Of a stretch of DNA of 64,000 nt, positions 1-12,000 are shown in pieces; position 1 is the first letter of the stretch; each line of letters starts with the position of its first letter. The stretch comes from Aurelia coerulea. Lineage: Eukaryota > Cnidaria > Scyphozoa > Semaeostomeae > Ulmaridae. Location of the stretch: positions 15,015,511 to 15,079,510 of the forward strand of contig CM076956.1 of NCBI GenBank assembly GCA_039566865.1, read 5' to 3'. The translations under genes and the position numbers were made by a program. The notes beneath the pieces were generated by a model. The model ran no database searches. It saw nothing but the letters and a program-made list of their open reading frames with translations, and had not been told where the DNA came from.

Positions 1-2720
1 AGTCTAAATTCGATGGGCTAGGATCAGAGGACATGGCAGTTGTTTTTACGGACAATCTACTCTCAGTCCTTTCTGCAAATATTCCCAATCGGGAAATCAA
101 ATGCAACGACAAAGACCCACCCTGGATAACACCCGCTCTCAAAACTGCTATAAAACGTAAGCATAAACTCTATCGAAATTTTGTGCGACGTGGTAGAAAT
201 GCAGAAGACTGGGAACGAGTTAGAGCTGCTCGTAACGAAACTTCAAAACTAATCACCTCTGCCAAAGAATCATATCTCTTAAGCCTTGGTCAAAAGCTAT
301 CAGATTCAAATCAAGGGAAGAAATCTTATTGGTCTATCTTGAACAGACTAATAGATAAGAAGAGTGCCGTTAACATTCCACCTCTGCTTGTAAATGGATT
401 ATTCGTAACTAATATCCAAAGCAAAGCAACTATATTAAATGACTATTTTGTAGAACAATGCTCTGCAGTTGTAACTGGTAGCACATTGCCAAATTTTCGA
501 AGGCAGGGCACCTGCTCTCTGACAGAAATACCCATAGATAAAGAGAAAATATTGCGGTTAATTCGCTCTTTGGATAGAAATAAAGCTCATGGATGCGATG
601 GTATCTCTATTGCAATGTTAAAAATCTGCGATGACTGCCTTGTTGAGCCATTGTCTTTGATTTTCAAACAGTGCATTGAAACTGGGGTCTACCCCTCCAG
701 CTGGAAAAGAGCAAATATCATCCCAGTCCACAAAAAGGGCAGCAGACAAAATGAAAAAACTATCGCCCCATATCACTCTTGCCTATCTGTGGAAAGATTC
801 TGGAAAAAATCATCTTTGACGAAATCTATCAATATTTATCTACCAATCAAATGTTGACACCTCATCAATCTGGTTTTCGTCCTGGGGATTCTACCATCAA
901 CCAACTTTTACTGATTACGCATATAATATATGTTGCTTTTGAAGAGGTGCCTAGCAAAGAAACTCGAGCTGTATTCCTTGATCTGTCGAAAGCATTTGAC
1001 AGAGTTTGGCATGATGGGTTGCTTTACAAACTTGAAATATCCGGAATATCTGGAAAGCTTCTTGTTCTTTTGCGCAGCTTTTTGTCAAATCGTAGCCAGC
1101 GTGTCTTGCTAAATGGTAAAAGCTCTGAACGGAAGGTGGTTTCTTCAGGTGTTCCACAAGGCTCAGTCCTGGGTCCTCTCTTTTTCCTTGTTTATATAAA
1201 CGATCTTATTGAAAATGTCCACAGTGATATCAAACTGTTTGCAGATGACACATCGCTTTTTTCTGTTGTGAATGGTGAAGGAGAAACAGCTGAGGGTCTA
1301 AATAGGGATCTGGAGAGAGTTAGACTATGGGCATGGCAATGGAAAATGCAATTCAATGCAGATAAAACCGAAGAGGTTATTTTTTCAACAAAAAGAAATA
1401 AACCAAATCATCCTGTGCTAATATTAGGAAATGACGAAGTGTCAAGGAAGAACGAACATAAGCATCTCGGTATTATTCTTGATGACAAACTAAATTTCCA
1501 AAGCCATATCAAGGAAGCTATTGCTAAGGCTCGTAAAGGTATTGGTATCATTAAATACTTATCCAGGTACGTCAAAAGGGAAGTACTCGATCAAGTTTAT
1601 AAGCTTCACGTCAGACCTCACCTTGACTATGGTGACATTTTGTATCATAAGCACGATCCTGAAATGAGGCAAAGCTTCACTAAAAAGCTAGAGCAAGTGC
1701 AATACTCTGCTGCGTTAGCGGTATCAGGAGCGTGGAAAGGTACAAGTGGGCAAAGGATTCTCAATGAACTTGGTTGGGAAAATCTTTACCAAAGAAGATG
1801 GTATCGACGACTGTGTCATTTTTTCAACCTGCGTAAAAGTATGTCCCCGGCTTACTTGTTCAATGAAATCCCTTCAGAGCGAGAAGTGCCATATCATTTA
1901 AGGTCAAGTCGTTCATACGCGCAGCCTGTAAGCAGAACAGTTCGTTTTTCCAATGCATACTTCCAAAGTACTCCCTGCGAATGGAACCTGCTAGATGAAG
2001 ATACCAGAAATTCTGTTTCGATTGGGGAGTTCAAACGCAAATTGCTTGCTCAAATACGTCCTCCGTGTAGATCCGTTTATAATGTGCATAATATTACCGG
2101 TATAAGAAATCTAACAAGACTTAGAGTCGGTTTTAGTCCCCTAAATGAGCATCGATTTAGGCACAACTTTGATTGTTTAAGTCCCTTGTGTATATGCGGT
2201 GTTGCAAATGAGGATAATGAACATTACCTCCTGCACTGCCCTCTTTTTGAAAATGCTCGCAGAGATCTCTTTGGCCAGCTTGGAGACATCCCGCTATTGG
2301 ACGTTACAGTTTTGGATAACGAGGCACTTGGTAACCTCTTGTTGTTTGGTGCTGAGAAATTAAACATTGTCTCAAACAGAATGATTTTGGAAGCTACAAT
2401 TTCGTTCATAGAGAAAACTAAGCGGCTCCATTGAAAAAAATCTCAGCATGCTAATATCCACCCTGTGTAGCATCCTTTTCTCGGCTTTTGTCTGTCACGT
2501 TTATCTGTGTTGTATCGTTGATGTGTTGTATGAATTTTTTTATTTATTTTTTTTTTTCATTCATTTTTGTTTATGAAATTGACAGTTGAATTGTAAGTGT
2601 CATCCATGGTGGGGACCAGATGACCTAGTGTCTTTCCCCGCCATGAATGGCACATGTAAATAGTATTTCCTTTTATTTAGAATTAGGTTTTGTTGTTATA
2701 GAAAAAAAAAAAAAAAAAAT
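1..2720 (+). mobile_element. Non-LTR retrotransposon (LINE), 5' side cut by window edge
   Basis: A LINE reading left to right: reverse transcriptase, C-terminal region with a Cys/His knuckle, a 3' untranslated part (2435-2700) and an A-run of about 18 at 2702-2719. The endonuclease that normally precedes the RT would lie left of the window. It sits downstream of the last visible Rh exon in opposite orientation, so it is either in the last Rh intron or beyond the gene. Good open frame with only one frameshift suggests a fairly young copy. The clade (CR1/Jockey/RTE-X group) cannot be fixed by eye. Confidence 0.93.
3..2434 (+). pseudogene. LINE reverse transcriptase, broken by one frameshift
   Basis: Open from the window edge in frame 3; the first part (to about 770) holds the linker and RT start (KAHGCDGIS, WKRANIIPVHKKGS). 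The frame then shifts by one base at an A-run near 752-757, where the conserved NYRPISL block is now read across two frames. From 779 the second frame carries FLDLSKAFDRVWHDGLL, GVPQGSVLGPL, LFADDTSLF (catalytic ADD at about 1244-1252), the thumb region, and a C-terminal C-x-C...H-x4-C knuckle (CICG...EHYLLHC, about 2190-2240). It ends at a TGA at 2432. The protein would copy LINE RNA at a nicked target site. The break makes this copy non-functional unless the shift is a recoding or assembly effect. Confidence 0.92.
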
Positions 2721-2857
2721 TCCAAAATCATTACCAGCATGAGTAAAATTGTTACCATCGCTAACAATAATTTGGTCTTTGGTATAACAGAATGAGAGGA
2801 ATTTTTTCTTACTCACTCAATAGCGGAAAGGATGGAGGGAGAGGAACATTGCGTTAC

Positions 2858-3009
2858 CTGTAATGATTCCACCAACGATGGCAACTGCGAGTGTAACAAT
2901 CAAGGCAACTACTTGATACCCAGCTTGTGCTCCTGCGCTGCGGCCAACAATAGCTGCAGTTGTATTTGTTCCAGGCACGCTTATTCGGGAGGGCCAAATG
3001 GAGTACAGG
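2858..3009 (-). CDS. Rh exon 7
   Basis: Acceptor tttttacgcag, donor ACAG|GTAACG. Encodes [20 protein letters not shown] and VGGIIT, the last membrane helix. The exon ends in phase 1, so at least one more coding exon must exist; none is seen down to position 1. Confidence 0.93.
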
Positions 3010-6000
3010 CTGCGTAAAAAAAAATAACCATGGAAGTACGATATACAGTAAGTAGTTCTTTACATCCAAAGCTTTTCAATGCAATCCGCTACAAAGATGT
3101 TACAGCTCCCTCTGGAACAAAATTATTCTGTAGATAGGAGAAAACAACGTGTTGCGGATCTCAGAGGAACACCCGGTGGTGGGGGGGGGGGGGGGGTACG
3201 TGATTTTCAACTGTGCGGGGGTGTGCACTCCAAGCGAAAAATTTTTCATCCGGCTTTAGAACTTTTCCCTCCAAACGATAGCCGGCATTAAAAACAGTGA
3301 AATACGTTCTTGACAACCGGCTTTAGAAAAATTGCCTTCTTTTGATTCCCGGTGTTAGAAAAAAGAGGCGAAGATGATATCCGGAAAGGAGGGCACATCT
3401 CGTCAGCAAAATATACTAAGTACCGCACCCCCCCTTCCCCCCCACCCGGGCAGGAACAGTATAAACGGGAGGCTGATCTGTTACACTTTTGCTACAGAAA
3501 ACAATTGCACCGTTACAGTGGTTTGACTCACTCTTTTCCATATTTTTGCTCAGTTGCAAGTGCAGCAGCGATAGCACCTCCTATAGCTGCAACCAATGCT
3601 GGCATGCCATGTAAATTGTGTACGCCACATGTATCGTGTATCTTCAAACGTTTGTTCAAAAATGGCTGAAAACAGAAACGAGGAAACTTCATGTAAAGCG
3701 AGGGAGAGGACAGAAGATAAAACTACCATAACTTAAGGGGATTTGGATAACTGCTTGTGTTTTCATCGCATTATTTCCGCAGTTGTTTAACTTAAAATGC
3801 ACAATGAGCATATCTTAAGGATGGTCTACAGGGGGTCCTGCACATGAAGAGCTCATGACAGACGCAGAAAATGTTAAAACCCCGGTCAAAAGCATCCAAA
3901 ACTTCATTCAGGCTGCTTATAGTTTTGACAGGAGATTGAAGGGAATTTTATAAGGTGGATTTCAGTGGAGATTTCATTCGATAGGGCGTGACTCCTGACT
4001 CCACAACGTACGGCATTAAAGTACGGTAACTGCATCACACTATAGCTGTCTTTTCATTTTTTGACATCTAAGTATCGTTGATAAAGAGTTAGTTATTGAA
4101 TATACATCGCTGTATTAGTAAAGGTAACTACGGGGTGAGAAGAACAACAATCCTCGTTGGCAAATATTGGCAAATACAGTAGTGTCCCGCATATAAGAAA
4201 CAACTGTTTCAATTTCCGGTCTGACCCATTTCTTATAAAATGAGATAAATTTCAAATCAGAGTAAAGTTTCTTATTAGAAAATCATTTGCTATTGATCAA
4301 CTTCTCGGACATGAGCTCTATGATTGCGATACAAAACTTTATTTTGACTTATTTTAACAAATTTTCACTTCCAGAAAATGCTACAATTATTCCAGGAAGG
4401 TGCTTTGTGCTTTTTGCTTAGTTTGCATGCAAAGGCAAAGAAAGCTGTGCAATATTGACTATCTTATCAAAATGTTTTGTTAAATTTTAAAGGTTTTAAC
4501 ACAGAGTTTTAGATAAGAAACAAGCTTTTTTCAGACCTGTACCAGTTTCTTATAAAATGGGGTACTATTTGAACATCAGGGTCTGTGTTTCTTATATGCG
4601 GGACACTACTGTATATCATTCATTAGTGGACATGGTCAAATCCATTTGAAATTTCAGAACTTTAGTCAAACATTTTAAAGACTATTTTAGCATGTCCACT
4701 ACGGAAGAGTATACTAGTCAATATCATTGTCTTCATGTCCAGGGAGACTCACCCAGTAGATAAGACAACTTTTGCAATTAGTGTTAGTTTATAAAATAAA
4801 TGATTTGCACTGACATGGTAACTTCGTTGTGATCATTTTGAAGCCCCTGAAAATTACTGCATTTTGTGATATATTCTTTTACGTTCAGCTGTTAACAAAA
4901 GCCTTTTTTCTGTGCGATTCCGTCACCGTTGAGTGCAAATGACATGTTGTCCTGGTGTCCTGGCTTTTTCAATATGAAAGTTGCAAAAGACTTTGAAGTA
5001 TACCGGGTGCGCCAAAATAAACTATGCACGTTTGGTAGGCCACAATAAATCGTACACTGGACCGATTATTAAGATTTATGACTTAATCTTTAGCAGAAAG
5101 CCTGAATTAGATTCTAGGACTTTTTGCAAATTTTTCCATTTTCAGTTTTTAGAGCTAGAAGCGAGTTTCTTAAAATGTTCGTTTTCAAAACACTGAAAAC
5201 GATAAAAAAACGTCGATCAAATTTTAAAAGACTCAACATGAATGAACAAAGAGAGAACGTTTTCAGGGTGACTTGGGGGTTTAGTACGAAATCTCGTACA
5301 GCAGATTACAATCAGTCGATTTCTAAACCCCTAATCACCACGCTTTGTCCATTCATGTCGATTCTTTAGAAAACTTGATCGATGTTTTTTGATCATTTTC
5401 GGTGTTTTCGAAAACTAAAATTTTCAGAAACTCGCTTCTAGCTCTAAAACTGAAAATGAAAAGAAATTCAAAAAATCCCAGTATCTAATTCAGGCTTTCT
5501 GTTAAAGATTAAGTCATAAATGTTCAAAATCGGTCCAGTGTACGATTTATTGTGGCCTGCCAAACGTGCATAGTTTATTTTGGCGCATCCGGTATTAATG
5601 TCTGAATTTTCATTCATAATTTCTACTTTATTGATTATGCTGTAGTATCTATCACTGCCAAAGACACATGTTTCTCGATACAAAACATTATCATACGAGA
5701 AAACAAGTCTTATTGGGTCGAAAACATTAAATGTATCAGCCCTTCTCAAAACTGTCAAGGTGGCATCTAAAAAGATCTCACTCTTCCTTGAGTGCTATCA
5801 GGATCAAAGAGTAAAATAAAATCTCACCGTAACATAAGCATACCCAAGGGTGCTAACAGTTCCTGCTGCCATTCCAACAAATACTGCGCCCCATGGTTTC
5901 AGAACGAGATCAGCCATGGTTCCCACAGCAACACCGCCAGCTAAAGTTGCATTCTGAACATGAACCTAGAAGACACAAATTGTCATATTTTAATTCTTGT

Positions 6001-9000
6001 TTTCATATTCAGTTCTTTCAAAGAGGGATGCCCTTCAGCATAGATTCGTTTTGAAGGAGCTCTCCAATGAAAACATCAATTACAATCTGAAAAGGGAATC
6101 AATCAAAAACAAGCGGTAGAAGTTTTTGCCGATAGAATAAATTTTTTATAAGGGTTTGATCACCCGTTTACACAAGACGAGCAGAATTTTACGCAAACAG
6201 CTGAACCAGCAGTAAATTACACAAGATAAAGTTCATTCAAACATTTCTAAACCTGAGTGGCATTCAGTCATATACTCCTCTGTCATTCACCTATTTCTTC
6301 TCCCTTTAATCTCTCCTTTGCAATATATTTGCTCACATTTCCATTTGAGAACATTTTCACTCTTAGTTTTTAGCAACTAAAGCCATTTTATTCGGGGATT
6401 TTCCGACTCAAATGGAATAATATTTTACAGGACTGAAGGCAATCGCATTTGGCGAACGAAGAGAACATTATTTGCATTAGGTAGAAATGATTTGCAACAA
6501 CGATATTCTATTTATGCCATACCTTCAAATTCAAAATCGACTGGCCTCCTATCAAAAGATGCTCGTGTTAAGGAAACATAATGCAGTTGTATTTGACATC
6601 TCAAGCAGAAACATTGACTCATTGATAGTATTCAAAAGCAAAGAAATCATCGGGGAAACATCAGAAGAATACAAGGTCGCAATATATACTTTTTGGGAAA
6701 TTTGGTATAAGGTGGATCGGAAACTTGGTATGAGGTCGGGTAACTTGAAAAAAAAAGGTACAACGTTTGCAAGCCTCCAGGGGGGGGGGGCACCACACAG
6801 GGCGAGTCAATAAAAAGGCTCGGCGTTTGAAAAGATACTGCTCTCTGAATATCAAAGCAATAATATTGAAAACTGTCTTGTTTTATTTCCGATATGTCCA
6901 ATTAGATTCAGTAATTTAGACGGCGTTAATCGGCCATTCCTTCCCGTTGGAGATTTTCTGCAGAAAGCCCCTTCTAAAAATTTGCAAAAACGAAAGAAAA
7001 CGATGAGTACAATTTCCTCGCTTTTCCATCTTAATAATGATGACACTCGCTTGCATTCATATATTTTGTCCCCTTTTGAGAAAGGAATCCATCTGAATAG
7101 GCGATCCATACCAGGGGGAAGACTTGTTCATCTTCACAAGAGGATAGTACGTGCCAAAGCGTGTAGAAGTCATTGCTGTAAGGTAGACATTTTTGGGGAC
7201 ATTGCTCACGATTTTAGCACGTTTTTTAAGGTTTCTCGAAAGGATGTTTTTGTGAAATCTGAATGGAGTGACCGATTTCAGCCAGGAAAAGATTCTAAAA
7301 ATAATTGAACATGTTGGCTATTCAATCAGATATTGCAAAATAGCATTGCTTATATATTCAGAGAGCAATAGTCTCTCAAACGCCGGGCCTTCTTTTACTC
7401 ACCAGGTATAAAATCGCTCATAATTGGGGAACAATTCGACTGATGATTTAAACCGTGGTAGCCAATTTTCAGGAATCTGATGGATAGGTAACAAACGACA
7501 GGCTTGCAAACGTTTTAGTTTTCTTTAAATCACCAGGTCCTGAATTACTTCTATAAAAGACTTGCCCCAAGCCTATTTCGTCAACTGTAATAAGTCTATC
7601 TAAAAGTTTCGCTTTCGCTTTTCCTTTCGATTTTGTTGACGAAATAGACTTGGGGCAAGTCTACTTCTATAGCGATAAGCTCGAAATAGATGCAGTTACG
7701 AAACTTTTCTTAAGCATCTTGAGGTATACTTACCATTCCGACCTTGTTTCCTTTATTGACAAGAGGCGAAACGACAAACGTCATAATAACAGCAGCAGAT
7801 AAGGAGAAATATGTATTGATGATAGCACGGTGTTGTTGGCTACCAGGTCCAAGTAACCCACCATTGAAGCTAGGCCAGAACAACCACAGGAAGATGGTGC
7901 CTGATGGGAAAGACGCAAAACCGAGTGAGTCAGAAAATTTTGAAATGTTTGGAAGCGTGTAGCTTTAAAAATCATTTATTGAATCCTTATAAATTGACGA
8001 AATATATGTGTAGCTAACATGTTAACTTAGATGCAAAACTTTAGTTTGCCAAAATCGGTTGAATCGTTTTCAAGTTATAAGCAAATTTTATAAAAATGTT
8101 CCATCTCAAAATAATTGAAAACAAGTCTAAAATCCTTGCTCAAACTGCAAGCGATCTACAATCTCTTGCAAAAGTGTTGGACCCCTACGAAAATCTACGT
8201 TTTTCCGAAATATTGTCCCCCCCTCCCCCCATTTCAATGTTGCTTGCATTGGTGAATCATTCTTTTCGTGGATCTGCATGAAAAACACCTCTTTGCCAGG
8301 CAATCAACATTGAAACGAGGGGGGGGGGGGGCAAAAATTCGAATTTTTCAATAGGGGTCCAACACTTTTGTAAGAGATTGTAGCCTTGCGATAACAAAAA
8401 AAGATATTGTTGGGGACACGAGACACGCTTTGTTAGAGGAAACTTATGTGTCCCCTCGTACAGTGGGTTAAAGCTCATGCGCCCGTCAGAGCTCCAACCC
8501 AAAACGTTAATACGCATGAACTTTAAAGGGGCTCCGTCGCCAAACAATAAACAAATCCGTAAACTCGCACGTGTCACCAATTATCCATTATTCATCCATT
8601 GTTTTCTGTAGTTTGTTTGGTGGCTCCACCCAAGCCACCAAAAAGTGACCGTTAAAAATCCACTTATATCAGATCAATAGTAGAAGATATGAATGTTTGG
8701 TTTGTTCCTTAGTGAAGTACAATGATCTATGTCCAAACAGCACTTTTCATTTTGAAGAAAATAGGAAAATCCCGTGTGATATCACCTTTCAAAAAACTGC
8801 AAAAATCATCGTTTTGTTTACATTTTGACGACGGAGCCCCTTTAACCCATTGCAGAACTAAGGGGCCTTCTCCAGACCATCTCCCATCTCCACGAGGAGT
8901 GAGCGATTAAAGCCGGGTAAATCACTGAATCTAATTGAACATATCGGCAATGAAACAAAGCAGTTTTCAATATCATTGCTTTGATATTCAAGGAGCAGTA

Positions 9001-12000
9001 TTTTTCAAACGCCGGGCATTTTTATTGACGATGAATCATTTGAGTATATGATTGTTACTATCATTACTGATTTAGACCTTCATAAATCTGTCGAACGAGT
9101 TTCAATAGAAAATACTTACCAATCATGGCAAAGAGATCAGAATTGTACGTAGACCCTTCTTTTTCATTTTCTTCCCCTATGTCATCATTATGAATAATCT
9201 TTGCTAACGCAAGACCAAAATATGCCCCAAAAGCATGAATAACCATCGAACCACCAACATCTGTTATGTGAAGTTTGTGACTGAGAATTTTCTCATTTAA
9301 GGCATAAAAGACGATCTCAAACAGTCCAATTATCATGAGTTGAATTCGAGAAACTTTTCCCAAAACAGCACCGAATGATATCAAAACTGCAGCAGCAGCG
9401 AAATCAGATGTTATCAACCTGCAATAAAATAAAGAAAAAGGCTTGACTAAACCCAGAAAAATCGTTGCATTGCTTTTGCTGGAATCCTCCTTTATCTACT
9501 GTACTAAACCTTCTTAACTTCATAAAAATTTAGAAAAATACCGGGTGAGCCACAGTTAACACGTTTGGCGGGCTGTGGAATAAAAAGTATACAGCCAATA
9601 TTCAAAACTAAAACGTTGATGTATCAGACAAAAGCCAACTTGTGTGTGAAAAGTTTGTTTGATAAAATCGCGCACCTTTTTGACCCGTGAATTAGGAAGA
9701 TGCTGGCAAGGGGTTTCTTCAGGAACGAGAATTCCACATTCAATTATGGCACATGGTTTACTTGCCATTAAAATTCAAATTCTATTTCTGAAACTGACAA
9801 TTGTATTGAATTTAAATTTCGATGGCAAGTAAATATTTTACCAAACGAAATGTTCAGAAAAAGTTTCAGTTTTGAATACCGCTGGCATACTTTTTATTCG
9901 ACAACCCGCCAAACGTGTTAACTTTTTTGACTCACCCGATGTCACATATCCCATCTTCATTCTTGGTTTTCTCCTTCTTAACTTATTCGCTTCTCTTTCC
10001 TGTTATTTTTACGGATATTCTTCAAGAAATACGAAATTTCACTTTCATATATGATCCGTCTTTAACACAAGTTTCGATCGTGCTCCATTGCAAATAAAAA
10101 AACATATTTAAAGGGTCATTGTAACCCATGATCCTTTGCAGGGCACAATGCAATTTCCGATTTTCTAAAGATTGATTGTGGCCTAGTCTAGGCGAATGAT
10201 ATGGATCCACACTGCTGTAGTTGAGCTGATAGAGAAGTTGACTTTGGCAGATTTTGGCTGATTTTTCAATAACACGTTTCTTTTTTATAAGAAACTGGTT
10301 TATAAGAAACTAGTACTACGATGACCAAAAATTTAAGAAACTCTAGTACTACGCTCAAGAACAGTTAAGAAACTCTAAAAATTTATTTCTGTATGTCTCT
10401 CTTACTCTATGTCTCTCTAACAAAGGCACATTCGTCTTTTCTTGACTTTCAACTGCAAAATTGGTAAATTTTTGCCTTGATGTGCATGGCTTCTTCTTGA
10501 TGACAATGTCAATGCAAAATGGAAGCCCTTTCTCGAGAAGAAGGCTTAACTTCGAACAATAGCGCCATTTTAGGCCCAAAAAATAAGAAACTAATTGAGA
10601 AACTTTTACTACTAAAACACCGAAATTTTCATGCGAAATTAAGAAACTTTTAGTACTAAGTGCTGATCCAAGTTTCTTAAAAAAAACGTGTAGTTCAATT
10701 ACTGCAGCCTGGATCCGTTTTTTCTGCTATGGCCAAATTTGATTTTTAGATCGTCTGAAATTGCAGTGTGCCCCCAAGAAGCCCTAGCCTCACTATACAA
10801 GAGGACCCTCAACTTACGCTCATCTCATTGAAGTGAATTGATGTTGTTGTTGTTGCTCCAGTGAGTAGTTATAGTGTCCATCAGTCTATCAATAGCAACA
10901 ACTACAAACGTGTAATAAGTCTAACAAGGCACTTGGTGACAATGACTCTTTACAGGAGAATTGTCACGCAGCTGATTGACTCCTAAAAATAATGGCACAC
11001 TTTTGTTGCACACCCAATCGCCATTTTCTTCTCAGGTTCAAAATGGGGGTTGTTTGTATAATAATAGGATCCCAATGTTTTCAGGGGTCAATCAGCTGCG
11101 TGAAAGAATCAATTCAAGATTTTAGGCCCAGTTTAAACATGGTTTTTTTTGCCGTGTCGAATTTAATAGATGCTGTTAAAAACTTCTAAGTGTCTATTAA
11201 TTCGACAAAAAGCGATATTTAAATCACCTGCCGTTTTAATGGATAAAACGGCAGGAGTTCACCAGCTCTGTCGTGTCAAACGTCGCAAACATCGTACTTC
11301 TGCCGCATTTGATTAATTAATTCTAGGCCATGGTCCACGGTTTCTACGTGTGATCAGCCACTGCGCTTGTGCATTTTGAAAAATAGCCATTTTAATTTCA
11401 ATCCAACACGGCAAAAAGGCCATTTTAAAAATTTGAATTTTAATCCAACACGGCAAAAACGATGTTTAAATCAGATTTTTAAACACGGCAGATTCTGCAC
11501 GTTTTTAATACAGTTCGATTCGACACGGCAAAAAACGATGCTCATTTCTTTGCCTTAGTCATGCTCTCACGTTTTGATGTCAACCAAAAAAGTGCCAGAT
11601 ATGATGCCATCAAAAGCGTGTCCCATCCAAGCATTAACCAAAGTTGCCCATTGTATGATAAGTGCAGCAATGAAGAGATTGTAGCCAACTGAACCAAATC
11701 CATATTTCTTCAAAAATGTCATCAAAAAACCAAAACCAATAAAGATCATCACATGAATATCTTGAAACACTGAAATTAAATTTAAGAAATTGAAATTAAA
11801 GTTAAGATTAAACTAAAATCGAGGCAAATCATTTGCATCATAAGTACGGCTACCTGCATGGTGAGTTTCGTCTTCGCAAGTGAAGGAATGGCGATTTTAG
11901 AGAGGGGGGGCTGAATGAGCCCCCCCCCAGTCTTCTAGTAGCTAAAAAAGCCCAGTCTGGATAGGGTTAAGCACAAACTGCGGACAAGATCCATACAGTA

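Noticed and set aside
4981..5758. Frames with CAKINYARL(V/A)[10 protein letters not shown] on both strands
   Set aside because: Identical peptides on opposite strands are the two arms of the TA foldback 5001-5594.
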